Source: an uncultured Rubrobacteraceae bacterium (GTDB lineage: Bacteria; Actinomycetota; Rubrobacteria; Rubrobacterales; Rubrobacteraceae). From it: a DNA stretch of 11,723 nt. The position numbers were made by a program, and so were the translations under genes. The stretch's first letter is position 1. Each line of letters opens with the position of its first letter. A model generated the notes under the pieces. It made no database searches. It was not told where the DNA came from and worked only from the letters and a program-made list of their open reading frames with translations. This document shows, one piece after another, positions 1-6,841 of the stretch. The DNA is taken from the NCBI GenBank assembly GCA_902806015.1, contig CADCUZ010000056.1, forward strand, positions 462-12,184, in the 5' to 3' direction.

Positions 1-32
1 CTTTCAACCTCTATAACGTCTTCCTTGGCCAA
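1..32 (-). CDS. infA: Translation initiation factor IF-1, 5' end only (truncated by window edge)
   Basis: The minus strand from base 32 reads TTG GCC AAG GAA GAC GTT ATA GAG GTT GAA, which gives (M)AKEDVIEVE. This is the characteristic N-terminus of bacterial IF-1, an OB-fold protein that binds the 30S A site during initiation. Only ten codons are present. The start is a TTG, chosen because it puts the family's usual M-A-K-E-D at residue 1. A strong GGAGG lies only 3 bases upstream, closer than usual. The frame stays open upstream to a TAA but contains no ATG or GTG, only other TTG or CTG codons. The gene follows map, as expected for secY-adk-map-infA clusters. The reading is short, so the call rests on ten residues plus position. 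Confidence 0.85.
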   Translation of the reverse strand, partial: MAKEDVIEVE

Positions 33-34
33 GG

Positions 35-42
35 ACCTCCTC
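35..42 (-). promoter_or_regulatory. Ribosome binding site of infA
   Basis: The minus strand reads GAGGAGGT, close to a full anti-16S match. The gap from GGAGG to the TTG start is 3 bases, short of the more typical 5-9. It is the only strong Shine-Dalgarno near the AKED reading frame, so it supports a start here while leaving its strength uncertain. Confidence 0.7.
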
Positions 43-80
43 TTTCTCAGTAGTTTCAAAATAGCTGGAGCCAAACGGAT

Positions 81-109
81 ATCTTATCATGCCGGGGCGA
101 CCGCTCACA
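81..109 (-). promoter_or_regulatory. Possible extended -10 promoter ahead of infA
   Basis: On the minus strand, bases 89-81 read TGATAAGAT, which fits an extended -10 (TGnTAnnnT). At a 17-base spacing (bases 109-104) lies TGTGAG, a poor -35. A start near base 74 would leave a leader of about 42 bases before infA. This lies in the only gap larger than 17 bases in the window. The -10 is reasonable but the -35 is not, so this is a weak prediction. Confidence 0.3.
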
Positions 110-126
110 CCACATAACCGCCTTTC

Positions 127-909
127 TTACCCGCCGGAGCCCCCGTTTTTCGTCAACACCCACGGGCCGTTCTCCGTCACGGCGATGGTGTGCTCGAAGT
201 GAGCCGAGAGCGAGCGGTCGGCCGTGTAGATAGACCACCTGTCCCGCTCGTCGAGGTCTATAGTGTAGTCTCCCAGCGTAATCATGGGCTCTATGGCGAA
301 CGTCATCCCCGGCAACAGCCTGACCCCGGTCCCCTTCTCGCCGTAGTTCGGGATCTGCGGGTCCTCGTGCATGTCTCGCCCGACCCCGTGCGAGACCAGG
401 TCCCTGACGACCCCGTAGCCCCGCGCCTCGGCGATCGACTGTATGGCGTGCCCGACGTCCCCGAGCCTGTTCCCGGCCCGCATCTGCTCAGTCGCCGCCG
501 CCAGGCACTCCTGCGTCGTCCGGAGTAGCCCACGCGCCTCCTCCGGCACCTCGCCAACGGCGACAGTGGTCGCGGAGTCGGTGACGAAGCCCTTGTAGCG
601 GACGCCCACGTCAATGGAGAGGATGTCGCCGTTTTCCAGGCGGTAGGGGCCGGGGATGCCGTGCACGATCATGGCATTCGGGGAGGCGCAGATGGAGCCC
701 GGGAAGTCCGGCGCCCCGGGGCCGCCAGGGTAGCCCTTGAACTCTGGGCTGCCACCGTGCGAGCGGATAAAGTCCTCGGCCATCCTGTCGAGGTCGCCGG
801 TGGTGAGGCCGGGTTGGGCGTTCTGGGCGAGCATCTTCAGGCAGGCACCCGTGATCTCGCCACCCTCCCGCATCGCGGCGAGCTCCCCATTGCTCTTGCG
901 GACGATCAA
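127..909 (-). CDS. map: Methionine aminopeptidase, type I
   Basis: This 260-residue cytosolic metalloprotease removes the initiator methionine from new proteins whose second residue is small. All expected active-site residues are visible: the metal ligands Asp100, Asp111, His174, Glu207 and Glu239, and the catalytic histidines His83 (VHGIP) and His181 (SHGVGRDMHEDP). Their spacing matches the E. coli enzyme (11 residues between the aspartates, 33 between His174 and Glu207). There is no N-terminal zinc-finger extension, so it is the short bacterial form. A Gly/Pro-rich loop at residues 60-70 looks slightly longer than in E. coli, and the tail ends in GGSGG. The start is TTG (909-907), overlapping the adk stop by 4 bases. 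The next in-frame ATG, codon 13, would cut into the conserved N-terminus. Confidence 0.96.
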   Translation of the reverse strand: MIVRKSNGELAAMREGGEITGACLKMLAQNAQPGLTTGDLDRMAEDFIRSHGGSPEFKGYPGGPGAPDFPGSICASPNAMIVHGIPGPYRLENGDILSIDVGVRYKGFVTDSATTVAVGEVPEEARGLLRTTQECLAAATEQMRAGNRLGDVGHAIQSIAEARGYGVVRDLVSHGVGRDMHEDPQIPNYGEKGTGVRLLPGMTFAIEPMITLGDYTIDLDERDRWSIYTADRSLSAHFEHTIAVTENGPWVLTKNGGSGG

Positions 910-1544
910 GCGCTACCCTCGCCGACGGCCGACATGATCTCCTCCGTCACCTCGGGGATGCCCTGTCGGGCGTCCACCGTGTTCAGCAGACCGCGCTTAG
1001 CGTAATAGTCTTTCAGGGGCTCCGTCTGCTCGTGGTAGATGTCCAGGCGGCGCCGGATCGCCTCTTCGGTGTCGTCCTTGCGCTGCACGAACGGGCCGGG
1101 GTCCTCCTCCGGATCTTCCGGCGGCGGGTCGTGCTCGACGTGGTAGACCCGGCCTGTGGCGTCGCTCGTCCGGCGGCCCGAGAGCCGCTGCACGAGGTCG
1201 TCGTCCGGGGCTTCGAGGGCGACGGCCCCGTCGAGCTCGATGCCGAGCTCTTCGAGCGCGGCGTCCAGGGCCTTGGCCTGCGCCTCGTTACGCGGAAAGC
1301 CGTCGAGCAGCCAGGCGTCCGCGTCGTCGAGGTAAGGCTTTGCCATCTCGACAATGATCTCGTCTGGTACGAGTTCGCCCCGGTCGTTGTAGTCCTGCAC
1401 TTTCTGGCCCAACTCCGAGCCGGACTTTATCTCGGCGCGCACGATGTCTCCGGTCGAGATGTGCTTTGCCCCGGTCTTCTGGGCGAGGCGTTGCGCCTGC
1501 GTGCCTTTGCCGGCCCCCTGGGGGCCCAAAAGAATGATCTTCAT
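906..1544 (-). CDS. adk: Adenylate kinase
   Basis: This 212-residue cytosolic kinase catalyses ATP + AMP to 2 ADP. The P-loop GPQGAGKGT is at residues 7-15, the AMP-site TGD at 31-33, DGFPR at 81-85, the LID-flanking GRR at 123-125, and the arginine-rich RRRL at 164-167. It is the long form with a LID domain at about 121-160. The LID has no cysteines, so it is the non-zinc type, like E. coli. Its middle is strikingly acidic and proline-rich (about 138-149, DPPPEDPEEDP). The ATG start overlaps the secY stop by 4 bases (ATGA), with only a weak GAAG upstream, so coupling to secY is likely. Adk between secY and map is a common arrangement. Confidence 0.97.
   Translation of the reverse strand: MKIILLGPQGAGKGTQAQRLAQKTGAKHISTGDIVRAEIKSGSELGQKVQDYNDRGELVPDEIIVEMAKPYLDDADAWLLDGFPRNEAQAKALDAALEELGIELDGAVALEAPDDDLVQRLSGRRTSDATGRVYHVEHDPPPEDPEEDPGPFVQRKDDTEEAIRRRLDIYHEQTEPLKDYYAKRGLLNTVDARQGIPEVTEEIMSAVGEGSA
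916..920 (-). promoter_or_regulatory. Ribosome binding site supporting the TTG start of map
   Basis: GAGGG lies 6 bases before the TTG at 909, inside the end of adk. The spacing is good, and the 4-base overlap with the adk stop (TTGA) suggests coupled translation. Confidence 0.6.
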
Positions 1545-2824
1545 CGCTTCTTCAAGAACCCTTCGTAGTTGCGCATCATGAGCTGGCTTTCGAGCTGGCG
1601 AACCGTGTCGAGCGAGACGCCGACCACGATCAGCATGGACGTGCCGCCGAGCAGTATCTGGTTGCCGAGGCCGAGGGCCGGGGAGATCAGGTAAGGCAGC
1701 ACCGCCACGATCGCGAGGAAGATGGCACCGAAGAGCGTGATCCTGGTGAGCACGTTGTTCAGGTAGAGCGCAGTCTGCTGCCCCGGTCGAATGCCGGGCA
1801 CGTACCCGCCGCTCTTCTTTAGGTTGTCTGCGTGCTCGACGGGGTTAAACTGCACCGCCGTGTAGAAGTACGTGAACATGACGATGAGCAGGGCGTAGAG
1901 GACGAGGTACGGTGCGCTGCTCGGGTCAAAGAAGCGCGAGAGCCGGCTCAGGAACGAGTCGGTGTCGCCCCCTCCCGCGAACTGGGCCAGCACCACCGGG
2001 AAGAGCAAGAGCGAGGAGGCAAAGATGATCGGTATGACCCCCGCCATGTTCACCTTCAGGGGTAGGTAAGTCGTCCCGCCCTGGCTCATCCTGCGCCCGA
2101 CCTGCCGCTTGGCGTAGGTGATAGGTATCCGTCGCTGGCCCTCGTTGACGAACACGATGGCCGCGATGATCAGGATCGCGAGCAGCGCCAGGATCACCAT
2201 AGTCAGGATGCTGCCGTTCTCTATGAGCGCCCTTATGGCCCGCGGCGCCTGCGAGAGGATCGAGGCGGTGATTATCAGCGATATCCCGTTGCCGAGCCCC
2301 CGCTGGCTTATGAGCTCGCCCATCCACATCGTGAGCATGACCCCCGTGGTCAGGGTGAAGATAATGACCACTATCTGGAGGGGGCTGGCGGCTGCGAGCG
2401 CGCCGCCACCGACGGGCGCCCGGAAGTAAAAAACCATGGCCGCGGACTGGATCAGGGCTAGCGCCAGCGTGAAGTAGCGGGTGTACTGCGTGATCTTCTG
2501 CTGTCCGGCCTCGCCCTCCTTGGAGAGCTCCTGCAACCTTGGGATGGCGACCGTCATGAGCTGCATAACGATGGCCGCCGTGATATACGGCATGATGCCT
2601 AACGAGAAGATGGCGTAGTTGTTGAACGCCCCGCCAGTAAACGCCCCGAAGAGCCCCGTTATGGCGTTGTTGGAGCCGGGACCCGGCCCCCCGAGAACCC
2701 GCGGGTCTATCCCCGGCAGCGGGATGTACGCCCCGAGCCTGTACAGGGCCAAAACGAGGGCCGTGAACAGGAGCCTCTGGCGCAGCTCCGGTACTTTCCA
2801 AGCATTGCCAAGGGATCCCAACAT
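1541..2824 (-). CDS. secY: Protein translocase channel subunit SecY
   Basis: This 427-residue integral membrane protein forms the SecYEG pore used for export and membrane insertion. Ten hydrophobic segments can be followed, beginning at about residue 18. Family landmarks are the N-terminal WKVPELRQRLLFT (9-21), the cytosolic loop YAKRQVGRRMSQGG at 237-250, the following YLPLKVNMAGVIPIIFASS (253-271), the ribosome- and SecA-facing loop YVPGIRPGQQT at 341-351, and the C-terminal MMRNYEGFLKKR. Length is normal. The ATG lies 1 base after the rplO stop and is preceded by GGAG at 7 bases. It is the last gene of the spc set and leads into adk with a 4-base overlap. SecE and SecG are encoded elsewhere. 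Confidence 0.98.
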   Translation of the reverse strand: MLGSLGNAWKVPELRQRLLFTALVLALYRLGAYIPLPGIDPRVLGGPGPGSNNAITGLFGAFTGGAFNNYAIFSLGIMPYITAAIVMQLMTVAIPRLQELSKEGEAGQQKITQYTRYFTLALALIQSAAMVFYFRAPVGGGALAAASPLQIVVIIFTLTTGVMLTMWMGELISQRGLGNGISLIITASILSQAPRAIRALIENGSILTMVILALLAILIIAAIVFVNEGQRRIPITYAKRQVGRRMSQGGTTYLPLKVNMAGVIPIIFASSLLLFPVVLAQFAGGGDTDSFLSRLSRFFDPSSAPYLVLYALLIVMFTYFYTAVQFNPVEHADNLKKSGGYVPGIRPGQQTALYLNNVLTRITLFGAIFLAIVAVLPYLISPALGLGNQILLGGTSMLIVVGVSLDTVRQLESQLMMRNYEGFLKKR

Positions 2825-2825
2825 C

Positions 2826-3287
2826 TTAGCGCTCCAGTACCTCGACGCTTCCGCCGCCCGCCTCTATCTTTTTCTTCGCCGTCCCGGAGAAGGCGTGGGC
2901 CCTGACCGTGACGGCCCGCCCGACCTCCCCGTTGCCGAGGATCTTCACGAGCTTCGCCTTCTTTCTGACGAGCCCGGCGGCCCGCAGCTCGTCTGGCCCT
3001 ATCGTATCACCGGAGACACCTTCTAGGTCCGAGATGTTGACGGGCGCGTAATTCACGGGACGGGCGACGGTGTGGCTTCCCCTGGCCTCGCCCTTGAGGC
3101 GCGGCAGGCGTCGCTGCAGCGGCATCTGGCCGCCCTCGTAGGCGGCGTGGGTTGACGAGCCCGAGCGGGCGCCGGCGCCCTTGTGACCGCGGCCGCTGGT
3201 CTTGCCGTGCCCCGAGCCCGTCCCGCGCCCGACGCGCTTGCGCCCGCGCTTGGAGCCGGGGGCCGGGGAGAGGTCGTTGAGCCTCAT
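2826..3287 (-). CDS. rplO: 50S ribosomal protein L15
   Basis: The 153-residue product is L15, a late-assembling large-subunit protein. The N-terminal third is the expected glycine/arginine-rich tail (residues 12-45, containing [18 protein letters not shown]), which threads into 23S rRNA. The conserved [16 protein letters not shown] follows at about 51-66, and the globular C-terminal domain ends in GGSVEVLER. Length matches the family. The ATG shares one base with the rpmD stop (TAATG), and AGGAGG lies 10 bases upstream, so translation is probably coupled to rpmD. secY follows after a single base. Confidence 0.97.
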   Translation of the reverse strand: MRLNDLSPAPGSKRGRKRVGRGTGSGHGKTSGRGHKGAGARSGSSTHAAYEGGQMPLQRRLPRLKGEARGSHTVARPVNYAPVNISDLEGVSGDTIGPDELRAAGLVRKKAKLVKILGNGEVGRAVTVRAHAFSGTAKKKIEAGGGSVEVLER

Positions 3288-3472
3288 TACTCCTGCACCT
3301 CCTCGACATGGACCAGGTGGCGCACCTTGTGGAGCATGCCCCGGATCTGGGGCGTGTCCCCGTGCACGCGCGAGTCCCTGATTCGCTTGAGCCCCAAGGC
3401 GCGGACCGTCCGCTTCTGGTCGCCCTTGGAACCGATAACGCTCTTCATCTGGGTGACCTTAAGGGGGCTCAT
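3287..3472 (-). CDS. rpmD: 50S ribosomal protein L30
   Basis: This 61-residue protein matches bacterial L30: a first strand with [10 protein letters not shown], a helix with LGLKRI (27-32), and the hallmark [20 protein letters not shown] near the C-terminus. It is a small beta-alpha-beta protein at the large-subunit surface. The ATG overlaps the rpsE stop by 4 bases (ATGA). No strong Shine-Dalgarno lies at good spacing, so expression probably depends on ribosomes finishing rpsE. It sits between rpsE and rplO, its normal place. Confidence 0.96.
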   Translation of the reverse strand: MSPLKVTQMKSVIGSKGDQKRTVRALGLKRIRDSRVHGDTPQIRGMLHKVRHLVHVEEVQE

Positions 3473-4092
3473 AGCGTTATCTTCACCCCCCGCGCCTGCT
3501 CAATGTCGGCCTTGGTGCGGAGCCTGCCGAGACCCTCAACCGTCGCCTGGACGAGGTTGACCGAGGTCGTCGAGCCGAGCGCCTTCGTCAGCACGTCCTT
3601 GATGCCGGCAAGCTCGAGCACCGCCCGGACGCCACCGCCCGCGATAACGCCGGTACCCTCGGAGGCCGGCTTCAAGAGCACATCCGAGCTCTCGAATTTG
3701 CCGACAACCTCGTGCGGGATGGTGGTGTTGCGCATCGGCACCTGGAACATGTTCCTCTTGGCCCGGTCCTGCCCCTTCTGGATGGCCGACGGCACGGTGT
3801 TTGCCTTGCCCAATCCGGCTCCGACGCGGCCCTTGCCGTCGCCCACGACGACGAGCGCGCTGAAGTTGAACCGCCGGCCGCCCTTGACGACCTTGGCCAC
3901 GCGACGGATTTCGACGACCCTGTCCTGGAACTCGCTGTCGCGCTGCCCGCGACCGCCGCCACGGCCTCCGCCGCCGCGGTTGTCCCGGCCACGACCGCCG
4001 GGACCACCGGGACCGCCGCCGCGTCCGCCCTGGCCGGGGCCTCCAGGCCCGCCGGGGGCGCCGCCCCTGTTATTTCCTCTGCCTCGACCCAA
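3469..4092 (-). CDS. rpsE: 30S ribosomal protein S5 with RGG-rich N-terminal extension
   Basis: The conserved S5 core runs from about residue 56. It includes [20 protein letters not shown] (63-82), the loop [12 protein letters not shown] (86-97), and [20 protein letters not shown] (141-160). S5 sits near the mRNA entry and decoding region of the 30S subunit. The product is 207 residues, longer than the ~166 of E. coli. The first ~52 residues are low complexity, with 28 glycines and 9 arginines in the first 50 and four RGG triplets. The start is TTG, chosen because AGGAGG lies 6 bases upstream and no ATG or GTG precedes the core in frame. Extended S5 proteins occur in other actinobacteria, but this one is especially glycine-rich. 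The stop overlaps rpmD. Confidence 0.96.
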   Translation of the reverse strand: MGRGRGNNRGGAPGGPGGPGQGGRGGGPGGPGGRGRDNRGGGGRGGGRGQRDSEFQDRVVEIRRVAKVVKGGRRFNFSALVVVGDGKGRVGAGLGKANTVPSAIQKGQDRAKRNMFQVPMRNTTIPHEVVGKFESSDVLLKPASEGTGVIAGGGVRAVLELAGIKDVLTKALGSTTSVNLVQATVEGLGRLRTKADIEQARGVKITL

Positions 4093-4098
4093 AACCTG

Positions 4099-4104
4099 CC
4101 TCCT
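4099..4104 (-). promoter_or_regulatory. Ribosome binding site fixing the TTG start of rpsE
   Basis: AGGAGG lies 6 bases before the TTG at 4092-4090, in the 15-base gap after rplR. This near-ideal site is the main argument that the RGG-rich leader of S5 is translated. Confidence 0.8.
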
Positions 4105-4107
4105 AAA

Positions 4108-4458
4108 TTAGAGCTTGAGCCCGCCCTCGCGCGCGCCCTCTGCGAGCGCCGCGATGCGGCCGTGGTATTTGTTACCGCCCCGATCAAAGACCGCGACCTC
4201 GATGCCGACCTCCTGGGCCTTTCTCGCGACGAGCTCCCCGACCTTGCGGGCCGCGTCCTTGCGGCTCTCGGCCTCCCCAACCTCGCGGGAGTCGGCCGCC
4301 GCCAGCGTGCGAGCCGCGTCGTCGTCGATGAGCTGGGCGTAGATGTGTACGTTCGAGCGGTACACCGAGAGGCGCGGGCGCTCGGCGGTGCCGACGACCT
4401 TGCGCCGGACGCGCTTGCGCCGCTTATTCCTGTGGGCCCGCTTCTGAAGAACTGCCAT
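4108..4458 (-). CDS. rplR: 50S ribosomal protein L18
   Basis: The 116-residue product has the L18 pattern: a strongly basic N-terminus ([20 protein letters not shown]) followed by [20 protein letters not shown] (28-47) and the C-terminal [25 protein letters not shown]18 binds 5S rRNA and, with L5, helps place it in the central protuberance. L5 is encoded in the same array. The ATG has an AGGAGG 4 bases upstream, in the 17-base gap after rplF, one of the two largest internal gaps. Confidence 0.97.
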   Translation of the reverse strand: MAVLQKRAHRNKRRKRVRRKVVGTAERPRLSVYRSNVHIYAQLIDDDAARTLAAADSREVGEAESRKDAARKVGELVARKAQEVGIEVAVFDRGGNKYHGRIAALAEGAREGGLKL

Positions 4459-4475
4459 CGATCCTCCTAGCTTCG

Positions 4476-5009
4476 CTATCCGGCCTTGCCGACTTTGCGC
4501 CGGACCTGCTCGTCGCTGTAGCGGATGCCCTTGCCCTTGTACGGCTCGGGCGGGCGAACCTTCCGAATCTCCGCCGCCATCTGCCCAACCTGCTGCTTGT
4601 CTATCCCCCGCACGACGATCGTCGTCGCGTTGGGCACCTCGAACTCGATGCCCTCCCGCGGCGCGATCGCGACCGGATGCGAGTAGCCGACCTGCAGGTT
4701 CACGTCGCGGCCCTGGAGCGCGGCCCTGTAGCCGACGCCCGTTATATTGAGCGTCCTGGTGAAACCGTCCGTCACGCCGGTTACGGCGTTTTGGATCAGG
4801 GACCGCGTCAGCCCGTGCATCGCCCGGTCCGGCGGCGCATCGGAGTTGCGCCTGACGACGAGGTTTCCGTCCTCCTGCTGCACCCGCACGCCCCTGCCCA
4901 CTGGCACGGTCATCTCGCCCTTCGGGCCCGCCACCTTCACGGCGCGGTCCGCGAGCTCGACGTTCACGCCGCCCGGGAGCTCTACCGGAGCCTTACCGAT
5001 TCTCGACAT
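4476..5009 (-). CDS. rplF: 50S ribosomal protein L6
   Basis: This 177-residue protein matches L6 over its whole length: [15 protein letters not shown] at the start, the [10 protein letters not shown] turn near 29-38, and the diagnostic C-terminal [14 protein letters not shown] (151-164) followed by a basic tail. L6 has two related domains and binds 23S rRNA near the sarcin-ricin loop, close to the elongation-factor site. GGAGG lies 9 bases before the ATG, in the 14-base gap after rpsH. Nothing is unusual about its length or composition. Confidence 0.98.
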   Translation of the reverse strand: MSRIGKAPVELPGGVNVELADRAVKVAGPKGEMTVPVGRGVRVQQEDGNLVVRRNSDAPPDRAMHGLTRSLIQNAVTGVTDGFTRTLNITGVGYRAALQGRDVNLQVGYSHPVAIAPREGIEFEVPNATTIVVRGIDKQQVGQMAAEIRKVRPPEPYKGKGIRYSDEQVRRKVGKAG

Positions 5010-5023
5010 CTCTCAAGACCTCC

Positions 5024-5422
5024 CTAGTAGACGAAGCACAATACCTCGCCGCCGACGCCGCGACGCCTGGCCTGGTGGTCGGTCAGGACCCCCTGCGAGG
5101 TCGAGAGGATCGCGACCCCGAGCCCGTCGAGCACGCGGGGTATGTTCGTCTGCTTGCGGTACACCCGGCGGCCCGGCCGGCTCATGCGCCGGAGGCCCGT
5201 GATGCCGCGCTGCCCGTCGGGGCCGTATTTTAGCTCTATGACCAGGCGCTTCTCGACGCCGGTGCCGCGTTCGGAGACCTCTTGCACGTAGCCCTCCTGC
5301 TGGAGGATGCGCGCGATCTCCGCCTTCATCTTCGAGTGCGGAATCTGGACCACTTCCTGCTTCGCCATGTGGGCGTTGCGGATGCGGGTCAGGAAATCCG
5401 CTATAGGATCTGTGACCGTCAT
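5024..5422 (-). CDS. rpsH: 30S ribosomal protein S8
   Basis: This 132-residue protein starts with [14 protein letters not shown] and ends with the signature [20 protein letters not shown] and a final GEVLCFVY, both typical of S8. S8 binds the central domain of 16S rRNA early in 30S assembly. In E. coli it also represses spc-operon translation by binding near the rplE start. I could not recognise an equivalent site here by eye. The ATG is 6 bases after the rpsN stop, with only a weak AGGTAGAG upstream. Confidence 0.98.
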   Translation of the reverse strand: MTVTDPIADFLTRIRNAHMAKQEVVQIPHSKMKAEIARILQQEGYVQEVSERGTGVEKRLVIELKYGPDGQRGITGLRRMSRPGRRVYRKQTNIPRVLDGLGVAILSTSQGVLTDHQARRRGVGGEVLCFVY

Positions 5423-5428
5423 CTCTAC

Positions 5429-5614
5429 CTACCAACTCGCTTTCGTAACACCGGGGATCTTGCCCTCGTGCGCCAGCTCGCGCAGGCAGATCCTGCACAG
5501 CCCGAACTTCCGGTAGTAACCGTGCGCCCGGCCGCACCGCTGGCACCGGTTGTACTCCCTGACCTTGAACTTCTGCGGCTTCTGCTGCTTGACCAGCAAC
5601 GCTTTCCTCGTCAT
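5429..5614 (-). CDS. rpsN: 30S ribosomal protein S14, zinc-binding short form
   Basis: This 61-residue protein is the short S14 (type Z, sometimes named rpsZ). Four cysteines, C24, C27, C40 and C43, form two CxxC pairs expected to hold one zinc ion. The C-terminal [11 protein letters not shown] is characteristic. The longer form without cysteines, about 100 residues, is encoded elsewhere when present. S14 is a late-binding protein in the 30S head. The ATG is 2 bases after the rplE stop, with a GGGAGAG just upstream. Confidence 0.97.
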   Translation of the reverse strand: MTRKALLVKQQKPQKFKVREYNRCQRCGRAHGYYRKFGLCRICLRELAHEGKIPGVTKASW

Positions 5615-5616
5615 CT

Positions 5617-6159
5617 CTAACTCTCCCTGAAGGGCATCCCGAGGAGCCGCAAAAGCTCCCGCGCCTCTTCGTCACTCTCGGTCGTCGTCACCACCGCGAC
5701 GTCCAGACCGCGGGTCGCGTCTATGGAGTCGTAGCTAATCTCCGGGAAGATAACCTGCTCCCGCAACCCAACGGCGTAATTGCCCCGCCCGTCGAAGCTT
5801 CTGGGGCTGATCCCCCGGAAGTCCCTCACCCGCGGCAAGGCCACGGAGATGAACCTATCCAAAAACTCCCACATTCGCTCGTTGCGCAGGGTGACCCTCG
5901 CGCCTACGGGCATCCCCTCGCGGATCTTGAACCCGGCGATGCTCTTGCGCGCCCGCCGGAGCTGGGGCTTCTGGCCGGTTATCTTCGCTAGGTCTTCCAT
6001 CGCGCCGTCGAGCGCGCGGCTGTTGACTACGGCCTCCCCGACTCCCATGTTGACCACGATCTTCTCCAGGCTCGGGATCCTCATCGGGTTCTCGATGTCG
6101 AACCGCTCCTTAAGGGCCGGGGCGATCTCTTGCCTGTACCTGTCTCTTAGCCTAGCCAT
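5617..6159 (-). CDS. rplE: 50S ribosomal protein L5
   Basis: The 180-residue product carries L5 hallmarks: [20 protein letters not shown] (24-43), ITGQKP with [20 protein letters not shown] (73-92), and the later [21 protein letters not shown]5 binds 5S rRNA and contacts P-site tRNA from the central protuberance. The ATG overlaps the end of rplX by 8 bases, and GGGAGG lies 7 bases upstream. Length is standard. Confidence 0.98.
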   Translation of the reverse strand: MARLRDRYRQEIAPALKERFDIENPMRIPSLEKIVVNMGVGEAVVNSRALDGAMEDLAKITGQKPQLRRARKSIAGFKIREGMPVGARVTLRNERMWEFLDRFISVALPRVRDFRGISPRSFDGRGNYAVGLREQVIFPEISYDSIDATRGLDVAVVTTTESDEEARELLRLLGMPFRES

Positions 6160-6469
6160 CGATGTCCCTCCCGGTCTTCCTGGCGACCCGGACCTTCTCC
6201 CCCGAATCCGTGAACCGGTAGCCGACCTTTGTCGGCTCCCCGCTGCCGGGGTCGACCAGCATCACGTTAGAGATGTCTATGGGGGCGTCAAAGGTGAAGA
6301 GCCCCTGCTGGTTGTTCTGGCTCGGGCGGGCGTGGCGCGTGCGCTCGTTGACGCCGCCAACGACCACGCGATACTTTTTCGGGATGACCCGCTCGACCTC
6401 GCCTCGTTTGCCCTTGTCCTTGCCGGAGATCACGACTACCGTGTCCCCGCGCTTTATCTTCATACCCAT
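6152..6469 (-). CDS. rplX: 50S ribosomal protein L24
   Basis: This 105-residue protein has an N-terminal KOW motif ([20 protein letters not shown]), followed by the L24 continuation [18 protein letters not shown]24 is one of the two initiators of 50S assembly in E. coli. Two ATGs lie 6 bases apart (6469 and 6463). The second would give the more usual MKIKRGD, but the GGAGG is 11 bases from the first and 17 from the second, so I chose the first. The stop overlaps rplE by 8 bases. Confidence 0.97.
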   Translation of the reverse strand: MGMKIKRGDTVVVISGKDKGKRGEVERVIPKKYRVVVGGVNERTRHARPSQNNQQGLFTFDAPIDISNVMLVDPGSGEPTKVGYRFTDSGEKVRVARKTGRDIDG

Positions 6470-6472
6470 AAG

Positions 6473-6841
6473 CTAGAGCACCTCCGGGGCCAGCGAGATG
6501 ATCCTCGTGTAGCCCTTCTCCCGCAATTCGCGTGCCACCGGCCCGAAGATGCGGGTCCCGCGCGGGGCGCCATCCTGGTTGATGATGACGCCGGCGTTCT
6601 CGCCGAAGCGTATGTACGACCCGTCGTCCCGGCGCGTCTCCTTCTTCGTCCTCACGACGACCGCCCGCACGACCTCGCCCTTCTTGACCGCGCCGCCCGG
6701 CGTGGCCTCCTTGACGGTCGCCACGATCACGTCGCCCACGCCCGCGTTACGCCGCTTGCTGCCGCCGAGAACCCGGATCGTCAGGATGCTCCTGGCACCC
6801 GTGTTATCGGCGACCCTTAACCTGGATTCTTGCTGGATCAC
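6473..6841 (-). CDS. rplN: 50S ribosomal protein L14
   Basis: This 122-residue protein matches L14 end to end: [15 protein letters not shown] at the start, [14 protein letters not shown] (24-37), then [16 protein letters not shown] and the C-terminal [15 protein letters not shown]14 binds 23S rRNA at the subunit interface and is the docking point for the silencing factor RsfS in other bacteria. The start is GTG, sharing one base with the rpsQ stop (TAGTG). In E. coli this gene opens a separately transcribed spc operon. Here there is no gap for a promoter upstream. Confidence 0.98.
   Translation of the reverse strand: MIQQESRLRVADNTGARSILTIRVLGGSKRRNAGVGDVIVATVKEATPGGAVKKGEVVRAVVVRTKKETRRDDGSYIRFGENAGVIINQDGAPRGTRIFGPVARELREKGYTRIISLAPEVL
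6481..6485 (-). promoter_or_regulatory. Ribosome binding site deciding the rplX start
   Basis: GGAGG lies inside the end of rplN, 11 bases from the first rplX ATG (6469) and 17 from the second (6463). The spacing favours the first, though 11 is already slightly long. Confidence 0.6.

Noticed and set aside
56..115. A 19-codon minus-strand open frame between map and infA (starting MWCERSPRHD)
   Set aside because: The only possible Shine-Dalgarno is a weak AAAGGCGG just 2 bases from the ATG, and the peptide has no recognisable feature. A leader peptide cannot be excluded but is not supported.
33..126. A transcription terminator after map
   Set aside because: No GC-rich hairpin followed by a T-run is visible on the minus strand.
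1926..2801. Minus-strand open frame of 291 codons overlapping secY in another phase
   Set aside because: SecY itself is clear in its own frame; this alternative reading is polar, His/Arg/Gly-rich and has no membrane segments or motifs.
3950..4085. The CCGGGACC-like short repeats as a CRISPR or a mobile repeat
   Set aside because: They are irregular and in phase with the Gly/Pro/Arg-rich start of rpsE, so they are codon-level low complexity within a gene.
5013..5675. Minus-strand open frame of 220 codons across rpsN and rpsH
   Set aside because: It is an out-of-phase reading of two well-defined ribosomal protein genes.
6130..6190. An S8-binding translational operator near the rplE start, as in E. 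coli
   Set aside because: I could not recognise the 16S helix-21-like fold by eye. An RNA covariance search would be needed, and GC-rich coding sequence makes chance hairpins common.
5780..6820. Plus-strand open frame of 346 codons
   Set aside because: It lies antisense to rplE, rplX and rplN, all unmistakable. Its predicted protein is Arg/Asp/Pro/Leu-rich with no recognisable motif, typical of an antisense frame in GC-rich DNA.
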